Of a stretch of DNA of 64,000 nt, positions 50,936-59,302 are shown one piece after another. Each line of letters opens with the position of its first letter. The first letter of the stretch is position 1. The position numbers were made by a program, and so were the translations under genes. Under the pieces are notes generated by a model. It was given only the letters and a program-made list of their open reading frames with translations, did not search any database and was not told the origin of the DNA. This stretch comes from Chitinophaga vietnamensis (lineage in GTDB: Bacteria > Bacteroidota > Bacteroidia > Chitinophagales > Chitinophagaceae). The stretch lies in contig NZ_CABHMS010000001.1 of NCBI RefSeq assembly GCF_902167635.1, forward strand, positions 124,001 through 188,000. Reading direction: 5' to 3'.

Positions 50936-52864
50936 ATGTCTGTATATAATCAGCCCAGGAGAAGAGTAATTCAGTTGATTATACTTGGGATGGTGATCAT
51001 CATCGTTTCCAGGTTATTCTTTCTGCAGATCGTAGAGAAGAAATATGCCAAGCTCGCGGATGCCAATGCCGTGCTGAGGAAAGTCATATACCCCAGCCGT
51101 GGCATCATCTACGACCGCAAAGGCCGCAGCATCCTCGGCAACGACGTACTGTACGACCTCGTGGTAACACCCCGCAGCGTAAAAAATATCGATACCGCCT
51201 ATCTCTGTAATATTCTTAAAATAGATAAAGAAGAATTTCTCAAGAAGATGGCAGATGCTGTGAGAAAGAACGGACCGGTAAGACAATCCGTTTTCTCCGC
51301 ATTGCTGCCGGCAGAAGTGTTCGGACAATTGCAGGAAAGCATGTACCTTTTCCAGCCCGGGTTTGAACTCGTGCCCCGCCAGATCCGCTCCTATCCTTAT
51401 GCCGCAGCCGCCAACATCCTCGGGTATATCGCGGAAATATCGCCCACCATGCTCAAAGACTCGGCCTACTTCTCCTATAACTCCGGCGACTACCTCGGTA
51501 TGACCGGCCTGGAAAAGACCTACGAGCAAGTGCTGATGGGCCAGCGCGGTATCCAGTATCTCGTGAAAGATAACCTCAACAGGCCGCAAGGACCTTATGA
51601 GAACGGCGAGTTCGACAGTGCTGCCATCGCAGGTAAAAACCTGCGACTCTCACTGGACATCGACCTGCAAATGCTCGGCGAGAAACTGATGAAAGGAAAG
51701 ATAGGCAGCATCGTGGCCATCGACCCGCAAACCGGCGGTATCCTCTGCATGGTGAGCGGCCCCAGCTTCGATCCCAACCTGCTCACCGGTTCTTACCGCA
51801 GTGCCAACTTCAGCAAATTATATGTAGATACCACCAAACCGCTCTTCAACCGCGCGATGCAGGCTACCTATCCGCCAGGATCTACCTTCAAGCCGATGAT
51901 CGCGCTGGTAGGACTGGATGAAGGCGTGATCACGCCGAGCTTCGGCTATCCCTGCGGTGGCGCCTACTACGGCTGTAGCAGGCCTATCAAATGCGAGCAC
52001 CACGATGCCGGCCACGCCGCCAACCTGCGCCTCGCATTGTCGCACTCCTGTAACTCTTACTTCTCCCACGTATACCGCCTCAGCGTGGATGCTGCCAAAT
52101 TCGGCGGCATCCGGGTAGGCGGCATGCAGAAGTGGGCCGACTATATGAACAACTTCGGCTTCGGACACCGCGTAGGCGTGGATATCCCATCCGAAGCAAA
52201 AGGCCTCGTGCCCGATAAAAAATATTATGATGTGAGATACAAAGGCAGCTGGAACTCCTGTACCTCCGTGTTCCTCGGCATCGGCCAGGGGGAACTGCTG
52301 CTTACGCCGCTGCAAATGGCCAATGCCATGTGTATCGTGTCTAACCGCGGTTCCTATTATATCCCGCACTTCGTACAAAGCATCGATAACGACGATACCC
52401 GCCTGCTCGCCAAATACAAGGAAAAACACGTGGTGGCCAATATCTCCGATACGGCTTACAGCGCGGTGATCCACGGTATGACAGATGTGGTGGAAAGCGG
52501 TACCGGCCGCGTGGCCCAGATCGAAGGGATCACCATCGGCGGTAAAACCGGTACGGCAGAAAACTATGGTATTGTGAACGGCAAACGCACTAAATTGCAG
52601 AACCACGCATTGTTCGTGGCCTTCGCTCCGGCAGAAAAACCACGTATAGCCATCTCCGTTATTGTGGAAAACTCCGGCTTCGGCGCCAAATACGCCGCTC
52701 CCATCGCCAGCTTGATGATAGAACAATTCCTGAAGGATTCTATCTCCAGCAAACGCCAGCCTTTGCTGAAAACAGTGATGGAAACAGTTACTATCCCCGA
52801 AGCAATGAGGGCTAAATCCAAACTGGATTCACTGAACGGCAGCGCTATTCATAAAAGACCATAA
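50936..52864 (+). CDS. mrdA: Penicillin-binding protein 2 (elongation transpeptidase)
   Basis: This 642-residue class B transpeptidase makes crosslinks during side-wall growth. It has an N-terminal membrane helix (VIQLIILGMVIIIVSRLFFLQI), then the pedestal domain with PSRGIIYDRKGRSILGND near 56-73. The catalytic motifs are SxxK at Ser316 (PPGSTFKP), SxN at Ser371-Cys-Asn373, and KTG at Lys537 (GGKTGTAEN). It belongs to the mre operon, 60 bases after mreD, and is followed by its partner rodA. The Cys in the SxN motif is normal for PBP2. Confidence 0.94.
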   Translation: MSVYNQPRRRVIQLIILGMVIIIVSRLFFLQIVEKKYAKLADANAVLRKVIYPSRGIIYDRKGRSILGNDVLYDLVVTPRSVKNIDTAYLCNILKIDKEEFLKKMADAVRKNGPVRQSVFSALLPAEVFGQLQESMYLFQPGFELVPRQIRSYPYAAAANILGYIAEISPTMLKDSAYFSYNSGDYLGMTGLEKTYEQVLMGQRGIQYLVKDNLNRPQGPYENGEFDSAAIAGKNLRLSLDIDLQMLGEKLMKGKIGSIVAIDPQTGGILCMVSGPSFDPNLLTGSYRSANFSKLYVDTTKPLFNRAMQATYPPGSTFKPMIALVGLDEGVITPSFGYPCGGAYYGCSRPIKCEHHDAGHAANLRLALSHSCNSYFSHVYRLSVDAAKFGGIRVGGMQKWADYMNNFGFGHRVGVDIPSEAKGLVPDKKYYDVRYKGSWNSCTSVFLGIGQGELLLTPLQMANAMCIVSNRGSYYIPHFVQSIDNDDTRLLAKYKEKHVVANISDTAYSAVIHGMTDVVESGTGRVAQIEGITIGGKTGTAENYGIVNGKRTKLQNHALFVAFAPAEKPRIAISVIVENSGFGAKYAAPIASLMIEQFLKDSISSKRQPLLKTVMETVTIPEAMRAKSKLDSLNGSAIHKRP

Positions 52865-52900
52865 CAATTACCAATAAACGTATAAACCGAGAAACCAATA

Positions 52901-54187
52901 ATGAACCGCTCGCAAGCCAAACTGACACAAGGGATCGACTGGCCAATCGTGGGGCTGTACCTGGCATTGGCGATCATAGGCATCTTGTCTATTTTTGCTG
53001 CGGAATACCGCGGAGATGACAACGTTTGGCAAAATATCATCCACCTCAACAAGAACTTCGCGAGGCAGATGATGTGGTTCGGTATATCGCTGGTACTGGC
53101 TTCCGTCATCTGGTTAATGGACAGCAAGGTGTTCACCGCCACGGCCAACCTGTTATATGCGGGCGGCCTGCTGCTATTGCTATTGGTATTGGGTATCGGT
53201 AAAGATGTTAAAGGATCGCACTCCTGGCTCGTGATCGGCGGCTTCCAATTCCAGCCGGCAGAACTCACGAAACTGTGTACCAACCTGGCTTTGGCCAAGT
53301 ATCTATCCTCTCAGGAAACAGACTTCACCAAACTGCGATCGCGGTTGATCGCCGCCGCCATCGCCTTGATACCTGCCGGTATCATCATCCTGCAATCTGA
53401 AACAGGCCTGGCACTGGTATATTTTTCTTTCTTCCTCGTTATGTACAGGGAAGGCCTGCCCGGCGTATTGCTGGTGATCGCCTTTTCCGGCATCGTGCTG
53501 GTGCTATCTGCATTACTGGTAGATAAATATGTGTTATTGGGCATCTTCACAGCCATCACCGCGCTGGTCATCTATTTCAGCCGGCGGGAGATCAAGCGGA
53601 AGCGATCGCGGCTCGCGCTCATACTGGCGATATACGCATTCTGCTCCGTGTTCGTAATGGCCGTAGTACCTTTCGCATTCACCAAAGTGCTGAAAGATTA
53701 CCAGGTGCGCCGTATCGAGGTGATGCTCGGTAAAGAAAATGATCCTAAAGCTACTTACAATACCCGTCAGAGTATGATCGCGATCGGCTCTGGTGGCTTC
53801 TGGGGAAAGGGTTACCTCAAAGGCACCCAAACCCGTTACGACTTTGTGCCAGAGCAAAGTACCGACTTCATCTTCTGTACCATTGGTGAAGATTTCGGCT
53901 TCTTCGGCAGTGTGATCTTCCTCGGCCTTTATGTGGCCCTGCTCTTCCGGATCATCTTTGTGGCGGAGCGACAGCGATCGACCTTCACCCGCGTGTATGC
54001 ATATGGGGTAGCCAGCATTATCTTTTTCCACCTGGCCATCAATGTGTCTATGACCATCGGCTTGGCGCCGGTGATCGGTATCCCGCTGCCACTGATGAGC
54101 TATGGCGGCTCTTCCATGATCTCATTCACCATGCTCATCTTCATTATGCTCCGCCTGGATGCCGACAGGCAGATGGTGTTGCGCTAA
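52901..54187 (+). CDS. rodA: Peptidoglycan glycosyltransferase RodA
   Basis: This 428-residue SEDS polymerase has about ten membrane helices and extends glycan strands in the elongasome with PBP2. It has KLTQGIDWPIVGLYLALAIIGILSIFAAE at the start and GVKGSHSWL-type substrate residues in KDVKGSHSWLVIGGFQFQPAELTK near 106-129. The QSTDFIFCTIGEDFGFFGS loop, whose Asp and Glu are conserved, lies near 320, and PLPLMSYGGSSMISF near 394. It lies 37 bases after pbp2 and ends the operon. A -7 element for the next gene begins four bases after its stop. Confidence 0.94.
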   Translation: MNRSQAKLTQGIDWPIVGLYLALAIIGILSIFAAEYRGDDNVWQNIIHLNKNFARQMMWFGISLVLASVIWLMDSKVFTATANLLYAGGLLLLLLVLGIGKDVKGSHSWLVIGGFQFQPAELTKLCTNLALAKYLSSQETDFTKLRSRLIAAAIALIPAGIIILQSETGLALVYFSFFLVMYREGLPGVLLVIAFSGIVLVLSALLVDKYVLLGIFTAITALVIYFSRREIKRKRSRLALILAIYAFCSVFVMAVVPFAFTKVLKDYQVRRIEVMLGKENDPKATYNTRQSMIAIGSGGFWGKGYLKGTQTRYDFVPEQSTDFIFCTIGEDFGFFGSVIFLGLYVALLFRIIFVAERQRSTFTRVYAYGVASIIFFHLAINVSMTIGLAPVIGIPLPLMSYGGSSMISFTMLIFIMLRLDADRQMVLR

Positions 54188-54191
54188 CAGT

Positions 54192-54199
54192 TATCTTTG
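54192..54199 (+). promoter_or_regulatory. -7 element TATCTTTG
   Basis: A perfect TAnnTTTG lies four bases before the ATG at 54204. Either the mRNA is leaderless, or the promoter serves a start codon further in. Confidence 0.5.
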
Positions 54200-54203
54200 C
54201 ATA

Positions 54204-54950
54204 ATGGCACGTATTATTCCATTATCAGAAGGTTCATTTACAGTAGACGGGACCAAGAAATTCACGCCGTTCCATATCGGCGCCGATAACCTGCAAGACA
54301 GGCCCCACGGCTCTTTGCTCGTGGAGATACAACCCTTCCTGGTGATCACAGACCGCGATTTTATCCTCTTTGATACCGGCCTCGGCTTCCGTAACAAAGA
54401 CGGCGTATTACAGATACACCAGCACCTGATCGATCATGGCATCAATCCTATGGAGATCACCAAAGTGCTGATGAGCCACTTGCATAAAGACCACTCTGGT
54501 GGCGTATCTGCTGAAGATCCGATCACCGGCGAGCGTACCCTTACTTTCCCCAATGCCACCTACTATGTGAATAATGAGGAAATGTTGTATGCCATGGAGC
54601 ATGCAGGCAAATCCTATCATTCAGAAGATATTGTTCTCCTCACCCAGCGCGATAATGTGGTATTCACTACCGGCAATGGTACCATCGATGATTATATCCA
54701 TTACGAAGTAACAGGCGGGCATTGTCCGTATCACCAGGTGTTCCTGGTAGATGATGGTGCAGACAAAGTATTTTTTGGGGGAGATGTGGCGCCGCAGCTG
54801 TCGCAGATGAAGAGCCGTTTTGTAGCGAAGTATGATTATGATGGCAAGCGCAGTATGGAGCTCCGCCAGGAGTTCATGGAGCGCGGTCAGCGCGAGGGCT
54901 GGAACTTCCTTTTCTATCACGATACCAAAGAACCTGTAATCAAATTCTGA
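54204..54950 (+). CDS. Metallo-beta-lactamase fold hydrolase
   Basis: This 248-residue hydrolase has the zinc motif SHLHKDHSGG (His92, His94, Asp96, His97). The later histidines lie in TGGHCPYHQVF (near 171) and FFYHDTKEPVIKF at the end, and the second metal-binding aspartate is in FFGGDVAPQ near 191. The family includes lactonases and phosphodiesterases; the substrate is unknown. No signal peptide is seen. The following AraC gene starts 12 bases after its stop, so it may be regulated with, or by, that gene. Confidence 0.88.
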   Translation: MARIIPLSEGSFTVDGTKKFTPFHIGADNLQDRPHGSLLVEIQPFLVITDRDFILFDTGLGFRNKDGVLQIHQHLIDHGINPMEITKVLMSHLHKDHSGGVSAEDPITGERTLTFPNATYYVNNEEMLYAMEHAGKSYHSEDIVLLTQRDNVVFTTGNGTIDDYIHYEVTGGHCPYHQVFLVDDGADKVFFGGDVAPQLSQMKSRFVAKYDYDGKRSMELRQEFMERGQREGWNFLFYHDTKEPVIKF

Positions 54951-54962
54951 TGTACGTATACC

Positions 54963-55793
54963 ATGTACGCTTTGTATGATAATTTCTCGCTGAAAGGGCA
55001 ATGCCATATCAGCACCTGGAGCCGGGATGGCCGCCAGTGGGCTGCTTTCAGCCGTTATCAACAACAAGCCGCACATGAACTATACCTGCCGCATACGGTG
55101 TTGAACCTGGTGCTGCGCGGACAGAAACGCATGTACGATGGTCGTCAGGTGTGTGAAATTCAGGCCGGCGATGTGCTGGTAATACCCGCAGGTACTTTCG
55201 TATGTTCAGAGATATTGCGACCCTCACAGGATTTCAGCAGCATCAATCTCGTTATCCCCGATGACATGCTGGCTGAAACGAAAACATCATTTTTATCGGC
55301 GCCGAAGGCTTTGGTAACATTGCCTGTAAATGCCGGCTGGCGCGGGTTTGCGAGCCAGCTGCTGCAACAGTTCCGGCAAGATGTGGCACCGCCTGATCAA
55401 GAAGCGGTGCTATCACAAGCCTGTGCATTATTGTCGCCGCACAGTTACCTGATGGGCATGTTGGCCAAATCCGTGAAGCATCCTATTACCGGTGTAATGG
55501 AAACCTTGCGTACCGGTCTGCACAAAGTACGGCGCCTGGAAGAAGTGGCGGCAGGCGGGCATATGAGCACGGCCACGCTGAAGCGGCGTTTCCGCGAGCT
55601 TTATCAGTGCAGTCCTATGCAGTGGATATGGGAACGTCGTTTGCAAAGGGCGGGTTTCCTCTTGCGCACCACTACCATGAGCATCCCTGAAGTGGCCTAT
55701 AGCAGCGGTTTTGAGGATCTTACTCACTTTTATCGCCAGTTCCGGCGTTGTTACCAGCTTACGCCCGCGCAATGGCGGCAGGGCGAAAATTGA
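54963..55793 (+). CDS. AraC family transcriptional regulator (cupin type)
   Basis: This 276-residue regulator has a cupin sensor domain near 40-95 (LVLRGQKRMYDGRQVCEIQAGDVLVIPAGTFVCSE) and a C-terminal AraC double helix-turn-helix (RLEEVAAGGHMSTATLKRRFREL, then TTMSIPEVAYSSGFEDLTHFYRQFRRCYQLTPAQWRQ). It is co-directional with the metallohydrolase 12 bases upstream. The gene downstream has its own -7 element. The effector is unknown. Confidence 0.88.
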   Translation: MYALYDNFSLKGQCHISTWSRDGRQWAAFSRYQQQAAHELYLPHTVLNLVLRGQKRMYDGRQVCEIQAGDVLVIPAGTFVCSEILRPSQDFSSINLVIPDDMLAETKTSFLSAPKALVTLPVNAGWRGFASQLLQQFRQDVAPPDQEAVLSQACALLSPHSYLMGMLAKSVKHPITGVMETLRTGLHKVRRLEEVAAGGHMSTATLKRRFRELYQCSPMQWIWERRLQRAGFLLRTTTMSIPEVAYSSGFEDLTHFYRQFRRCYQLTPAQWRQGEN

Positions 55794-55827
55794 TCTTCCT
55801 GGCAAATAAACTGCCGGGTATAGCGCC

Positions 55828-55835
55828 TAATTTTG
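55828..55835 (+). promoter_or_regulatory. -7 element TAATTTTG
   Basis: A perfect TAnnTTTG lies ten bases before the ATG at 55846, which gives a leader of only a few bases. Confidence 0.5.
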
Positions 55836-55845
55836 TGTAAAAAAG

Positions 55846-56199
55846 ATGGAAACAAAACAATCCTTTGGCCTCGCCTGGGTACATGCCTGGAACACGCATA
55901 ATCTCCCCGAAATACTCTCTCACTATGCAGATGATATCGTGTTCTATTCTCCGTTCATTATGAAGATCAATAACGATCCGTCTGGCTGTCTCCGTGGAAA
56001 AGCGGCGCTGGAAGCCTATTTCAGCAAGGCGCTCGTTGCCTATCCGGATCTGCATTTTGAGCTGTATCACATATTGGAAGGCGTGGATTCAGTAGTGCTG
56101 TATTACAAAAGTGTGGGCAACAGGCTCAGTACGGAGTTGATGGTGCTGAATGAGCAGGGACTGGTAAAAGAGGTAAGGGCTCACTATAAAAATATTTGA
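55846..56199 (+). CDS. SnoaL/NTF2-like domain protein
   Basis: This 117-residue single-domain protein has the cone-like NTF2/SnoaL fold pattern. FGLAWVHAWNTHNLPEILSHYADDIVFYSPF near the start (Trp, His and Asp at pocket positions) is followed by GKAALEAYFSKAL and the beta-strand HFELYHILEGVDSVVLYYKSVG. Members act as small isomerases, cyclases or ligand-binding proteins; no function can be assigned here. Its stop codon is inside a perfect 40-base-arm hairpin that also covers the stop of the convergent Spy-like gene. Confidence 0.75.
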   Translation: METKQSFGLAWVHAWNTHNLPEILSHYADDIVFYSPFIMKINNDPSGCLRGKAALEAYFSKALVAYPDLHFELYHILEGVDSVVLYYKSVGNRLSTELMVLNEQGLVKEVRAHYKNI

Positions 56200-56292
56200 G
56201 GATTTTTTGATTGACGGATTTCTTGATTTATAGCCGATTTCAAATTCGCCACAAATCAAGAAATCCGTCAATCAAAAAATCCTCAAATATTT
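56190..56292. repeat. Perfect 40-base inverted repeat over two convergent stops
   Basis: The arms 56190-56229 and 56253-56292 are exact reverse complements, with a 23-base loop. They are built from units such as GATTTTTTGATT, GACGGATTTC and TTGATTT. The hairpin covers the stop codons of the convergent genes on both sides and can end both transcripts. Confidence 0.95.
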
Positions 56293-56776
56293 AATGTTTG
56301 CCTCTCATCATCCCTTCCCGGCCTATCCTGTTGACACGCTGGTTATTGAGATGATTGATCATGATATTACGGAATTCCCTTTCGCTTTTGAATACGTTGC
56401 CGGCTTTGCGGGGAGGCAGTACGCGCTGGAATTCGTTGGTGTAGCGGGATTTGATGTCGAGCATTCTTTTTTCGTAGCCCAGTTCATCGTCCATTTTTTT
56501 ACGGGCTACTTCATCTGAGTTCATACCTGTTTTATCTTGCTGTTTGCTCATGCGCCTTTCGGTGATGAGTTGCTCCACTTCACGGGTATAGCTATTGTAA
56601 ACGGGCCAGAACTTTTGTGCTTCGTCCGGAGTCAGGTCCAGGGATTTGGCGAGGTACGCCACCTGGAGCGCTTTTATCTTTTCTGCGGCATCATCGTTGG
56701 GTTGCTGGGCGTGGACGTATTGTCCTCCGGCCAACATCAAAACGGTTATGATCCATATAATACTGTAACGTTTCAT
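56291..56776 (-). CDS. Spy/CpxP-like periplasmic protein
   Basis: This 161-residue exported protein has a signal peptide (MKRYSIIWIITVLMLAGGQYVHAQ, cleaved near 24). A helical part with LTPDEAQKFWPVYNSYTREVEQL near 52-74 carries the LTPxE/Q-type turn seen in Spy/CpxP-like stress chaperones, and the rest is charged helix (LPPRKAGNVFKSEREFRNIMI). It is the last gene of a three-gene minus-strand run behind an ECF sigma factor and a probable anti-sigma factor, three bases after the latter. This suggests that it is a target of the sigma factor. The family link is from pattern only. Confidence 0.6.
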   Translation of the reverse strand: MKRYSIIWIITVLMLAGGQYVHAQQPNDDAAEKIKALQVAYLAKSLDLTPDEAQKFWPVYNSYTREVEQLITERRMSKQQDKTGMNSDEVARKKMDDELGYEKRMLDIKSRYTNEFQRVLPPRKAGNVFKSEREFRNIMINHLNNQRVNRIGREGMMRGKH

Positions 56777-56779
56777 GTA

Positions 56780-57499
56780 TCACTGATTAGGTAACACCTC
56801 TTTTGAGAACTCGGTTTGCTTCAGGTATTGTTCAATGGCTTCCGGCGACAGCTCTTCATTGAGTTGGCTCTGGATTACCGGTGCAGCATTGGTTTGGGCT
56901 GCCTGTGCAAAAATCGTTTCGTTATCAAAAGCATCTGTATGGGTTTGTAGATAATTCACAATGTCCTGGTTGCTCAGGGTGTTTAGCTGGGCTTCCATTT
57001 CGTTGCCGTGGCGGTTTTCGAGGAAAACCAGTGCGCTGGTGCCGAGGAAGGCGGTCAGGCAGGCGGCTACGGCCCATTTCATCCAGGCGCCGGTTAAGCG
57101 GCGGCGTTGGGCCTGGTGTAAAGGGATGACGGGCGTAGGTGCTGGCAACGGCAGGTTTCCAAAATAATCCTGGGGTACGGAAAAGGGCGTCTGGCGTGGC
57201 ATGGCTGCCAGGAAGGGGGCTATTTCCTTCAGTTCTTCCTGTACCGGGTCAACGGCTTCCTGCCTGATCTTTTCCATGATCAGGGCGGGCAACTGTTCAA
57301 AATATCCTGTGGGGGTGGAAAAAGGAGCATCAGCGAAAACAAAGGAAGGAAGCTGGTTTTCCGCCTCCACTTTAGCGAGAATGGCCGCCGGGAGCTGCTC
57401 AAAATACCCTGCCGGTACCTTGAAAGGCGCTTCCACAGGCCATTTGACGCCGGGGGCGATCTGCTGTAATTCCTCTGCTATGTTAGTCCTTTGTTTCAT
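56780..57499 (-). CDS. Probable membrane-bound regulator with YFEQLP repeats (anti-sigma candidate)
   Basis: This 239-residue protein has one membrane helix (WMKWAVAACLTAFLGTSALVFL, about 141-162). The N-terminal cytoplasmic half carries three imperfect repeats: APFKVPAGYFEQLPAAILAKV (about 24-44), APFSTPTGYFEQLPALIMEKI, and TPFSVPQDYFGNLPLPA. The periplasmic tail is Asn/Gln/Glu-rich (LSNQDIVNYLQTHTDAFDNETIF). It lies directly downstream of an ECF sigma gene, in the position usual for an anti-sigma factor, but no zinc-finger anti-sigma motif is present. The repeats may bind the sigma factor; that is an inference. Confidence 0.55.
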   Translation of the reverse strand: MKQRTNIAEELQQIAPGVKWPVEAPFKVPAGYFEQLPAAILAKVEAENQLPSFVFADAPFSTPTGYFEQLPALIMEKIRQEAVDPVQEELKEIAPFLAAMPRQTPFSVPQDYFGNLPLPAPTPVIPLHQAQRRRLTGAWMKWAVAACLTAFLGTSALVFLENRHGNEMEAQLNTLSNQDIVNYLQTHTDAFDNETIFAQAAQTNAAPVIQSQLNEELSPEAIEQYLKQTEFSKEVLPNQ

Positions 57500-57602
57500 A
57501 AACTTTTTCTTAGACCACAGCGTTTATCAATAGTTTAATGAGATTTTAATCTTTTACTAAGTTTATTTAAAGCTCGATGTGTTTAATATCTTTTCTAATA
57601 TA

Positions 57603-58154
57603 TCAACCGTTTTTAATAAACTCTTCAATTTTTTTAACGGCATGATGGTAAGAGGCTTTCAACGCGCCTTCTGATGTTTCGAGTACCCTGCTCATTTCTT
57701 CGTATGGCATCTCGTCATAATAGCGCAGGTTAAATACGATGCGCTGCTTTTCGGGTAGCATCAGGATGGCCTTTTGCAGCTTCCATTCCAGCTTGTTGGG
57801 ATCGAACTGAGTATCGGCTTTGAGCTTGTTGCTCAGGCCCGACTCCACGTCTGAAAGGGATACCGACTGCTTGCGTTTCTGTTGTTCCAGAAAGGTGAGG
57901 CATTCGTTGGTAGCGATCTTGTAGAGCCAGGTATAGAGCTGGGCGTCTTCCCGGAAGCCTTCCAGGTTTTTCCATACCTTAATGAATACATTCTGCAATA
58001 CATCATTGGCATCTTCATGATCGATCACCAGCCGCCGTATATGCCAGTAAAGTCTTTCCTGGTACTTGCGTATGATCAGCGTAAAGCCTTGCTCCCTGCT
58101 TTCAGGAAGGCGGTATAGTGCCAGTAATTCTTTATCGTCCTGTGAAACGGCCAT
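57603..58154 (-). CDS. ECF RNA polymerase sigma factor
   Basis: This 183-residue sigma-70 family protein of the ECF class has region 2 (FTLIIRKYQERLYWHIRRLVIDHEDANDVLQNVFIKVWKNL, about 21-61) and region 4 (LPEKQRIVFNLRYYDEMPYEEMSRVLETSEGALKASYHHAVKKI, about 133-176). Such factors direct stress or surface responses and are held by a membrane anti-sigma. The two genes downstream fit that role. The gene may be autoregulated, but no promoter element is obvious upstream; the space between it and the transketolase gene contains a large hairpin. Confidence 0.93.
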   Translation of the reverse strand: MAVSQDDKELLALYRLPESREQGFTLIIRKYQERLYWHIRRLVIDHEDANDVLQNVFIKVWKNLEGFREDAQLYTWLYKIATNECLTFLEQQKRKQSVSLSDVESGLSNKLKADTQFDPNKLEWKLQKAILMLPEKQRIVFNLRYYDEMPYEEMSRVLETSEGALKASYHHAVKKIEEFIKNG

Positions 58155-58204
58155 AGGTTAAATGGTTCTGCAGGGTTAGATATAAGTAAAGCGGAAAGGT
58201 TTAA

Positions 58205-58288
58205 AATTACGAATTACGAATTAAGAATTACGGCCCACCCGGTAATCCTACCAGGTGGGCCGTAATTCTTAATTCGTAATTCGTAATT
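58205..58288. repeat. Perfect 35-base inverted repeat after the transketolase half-gene
   Basis: 58205-58239 and 58254-58288 are exact reverse complements with a 14-base loop. The outer AATTACGAATTACGAATTAAG units match those of the hairpin at 18381-18520, and the inner part is GGCCCACC. It covers the stop of the transketolase gene and probably terminates it. Confidence 0.95.
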
Positions 58289-59249
58289 ATTTCTTTTTGC
58301 GTTGTATCGCTTTTTCTGCAGCGGCTACGATATGGTCCGCATCCAGACCGTATTTGGTGAGGAGCTCCAGCGGTTTGCCGCTTTCACCGAAGGTATCGTT
58401 GGTGCCAACGTATTCGATGGGAACGGGCACGTGGCGGGCCGCTACCTGTGCGATGCTGTCGCCCAGGCCACCAAGTACATTGTGTTCTTCAGCTGTTACG
58501 GCGCAGCCGGTTTTGCTGAGAGATTTGATCACGGCTGCTTCATCCAGGGGTTTGATGGTGTGGATGTTGATCAGCTCTACGCTGTAGCCTTTTTCTTCGA
58601 GTATCTTGCCGGCCTGTACAGCGATCCATACGAGGTGGCCGCAAGCGAAGAGGGTGATATCAGTACCTTCATTCAGCACCTGTGCCTTGCCAATTTCGAA
58701 TACCTGGTTTTCAGGTGTGAAATTAGGCCATTTCGGACGGCCAAAGCGCAGGTATACCGGGCCTTCATGATCGGCGATGGCCATGGTAGCGGCTTTGGTC
58801 TGGTTAAAATCACAAGGCACGATCACGGTCATACCGGGCAGCATTTTCATCATGCCGATATCTTCCAGTATCTGGTGGGTAGCGCCATCTTCCCCGAGGG
58901 TAAGGCCTGCGTGGGAAGCGCATATTTTTACATTCTTGCCGGAGTAGGCGATAGACTGACGGATCTGGTCGTACACCCTTCCGGTAGCGAAGTTGGCAAA
59001 AGTGGTAGCATATGGGATCTTTCCGCCGATAGTCATACCAGCAGCGATGCCCATCATGTTGGCCTCTGCGATACCTACCTGTACAAAGCGGTCAGGAAAT
59101 TCTTTAATAAATGCATTCAGTTTCATTGAGCCGAGCAGATCGGCGGTGAGCGCAACTACATTGGGGTTTTTGCGGCCCACTTCCAGGATACCTTCACCAA
59201 ATCCGGCGCGGGTCTCTTTTTCATTCAGCGGTTGAATATCTTTTACCAT
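58287..59249 (-). CDS. Transketolase, C-terminal subunit
   Basis: This 320-residue protein is only the pyrimidine-binding and C-terminal half of transketolase (pentose phosphate pathway). It has GIAEANMMGIAAGMTIGGKIPYATTFANF near 58-86, HAGLTLGEDGATHQILEDIGMM near 114-135, and AEEHNVLGGLGDSIAQVAARH near 251. In many bacteria the N-terminal, thiamine-diphosphate-binding half is a separate gene immediately upstream. Here the upstream gene is galE, so the partner half must be elsewhere on the chromosome. It is the last gene of an rfbA-galE-tkt run. Confidence 0.92.
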   Translation of the reverse strand: MVKDIQPLNEKETRAGFGEGILEVGRKNPNVVALTADLLGSMKLNAFIKEFPDRFVQVGIAEANMMGIAAGMTIGGKIPYATTFANFATGRVYDQIRQSIAYSGKNVKICASHAGLTLGEDGATHQILEDIGMMKMLPGMTVIVPCDFNQTKAATMAIADHEGPVYLRFGRPKWPNFTPENQVFEIGKAQVLNEGTDITLFACGHLVWIAVQAGKILEEKGYSVELINIHTIKPLDEAAVIKSLSKTGCAVTAEEHNVLGGLGDSIAQVAARHVPVPIEYVGTNDTFGESGKPLELLTKYGLDADHIVAAAEKAIQRKKK

Positions 59250-59302
59250 AGCGGTCTTATTTTAAAATTGAAGCGTAAATGTACACATTTAAAGCGATGA
59301 TA

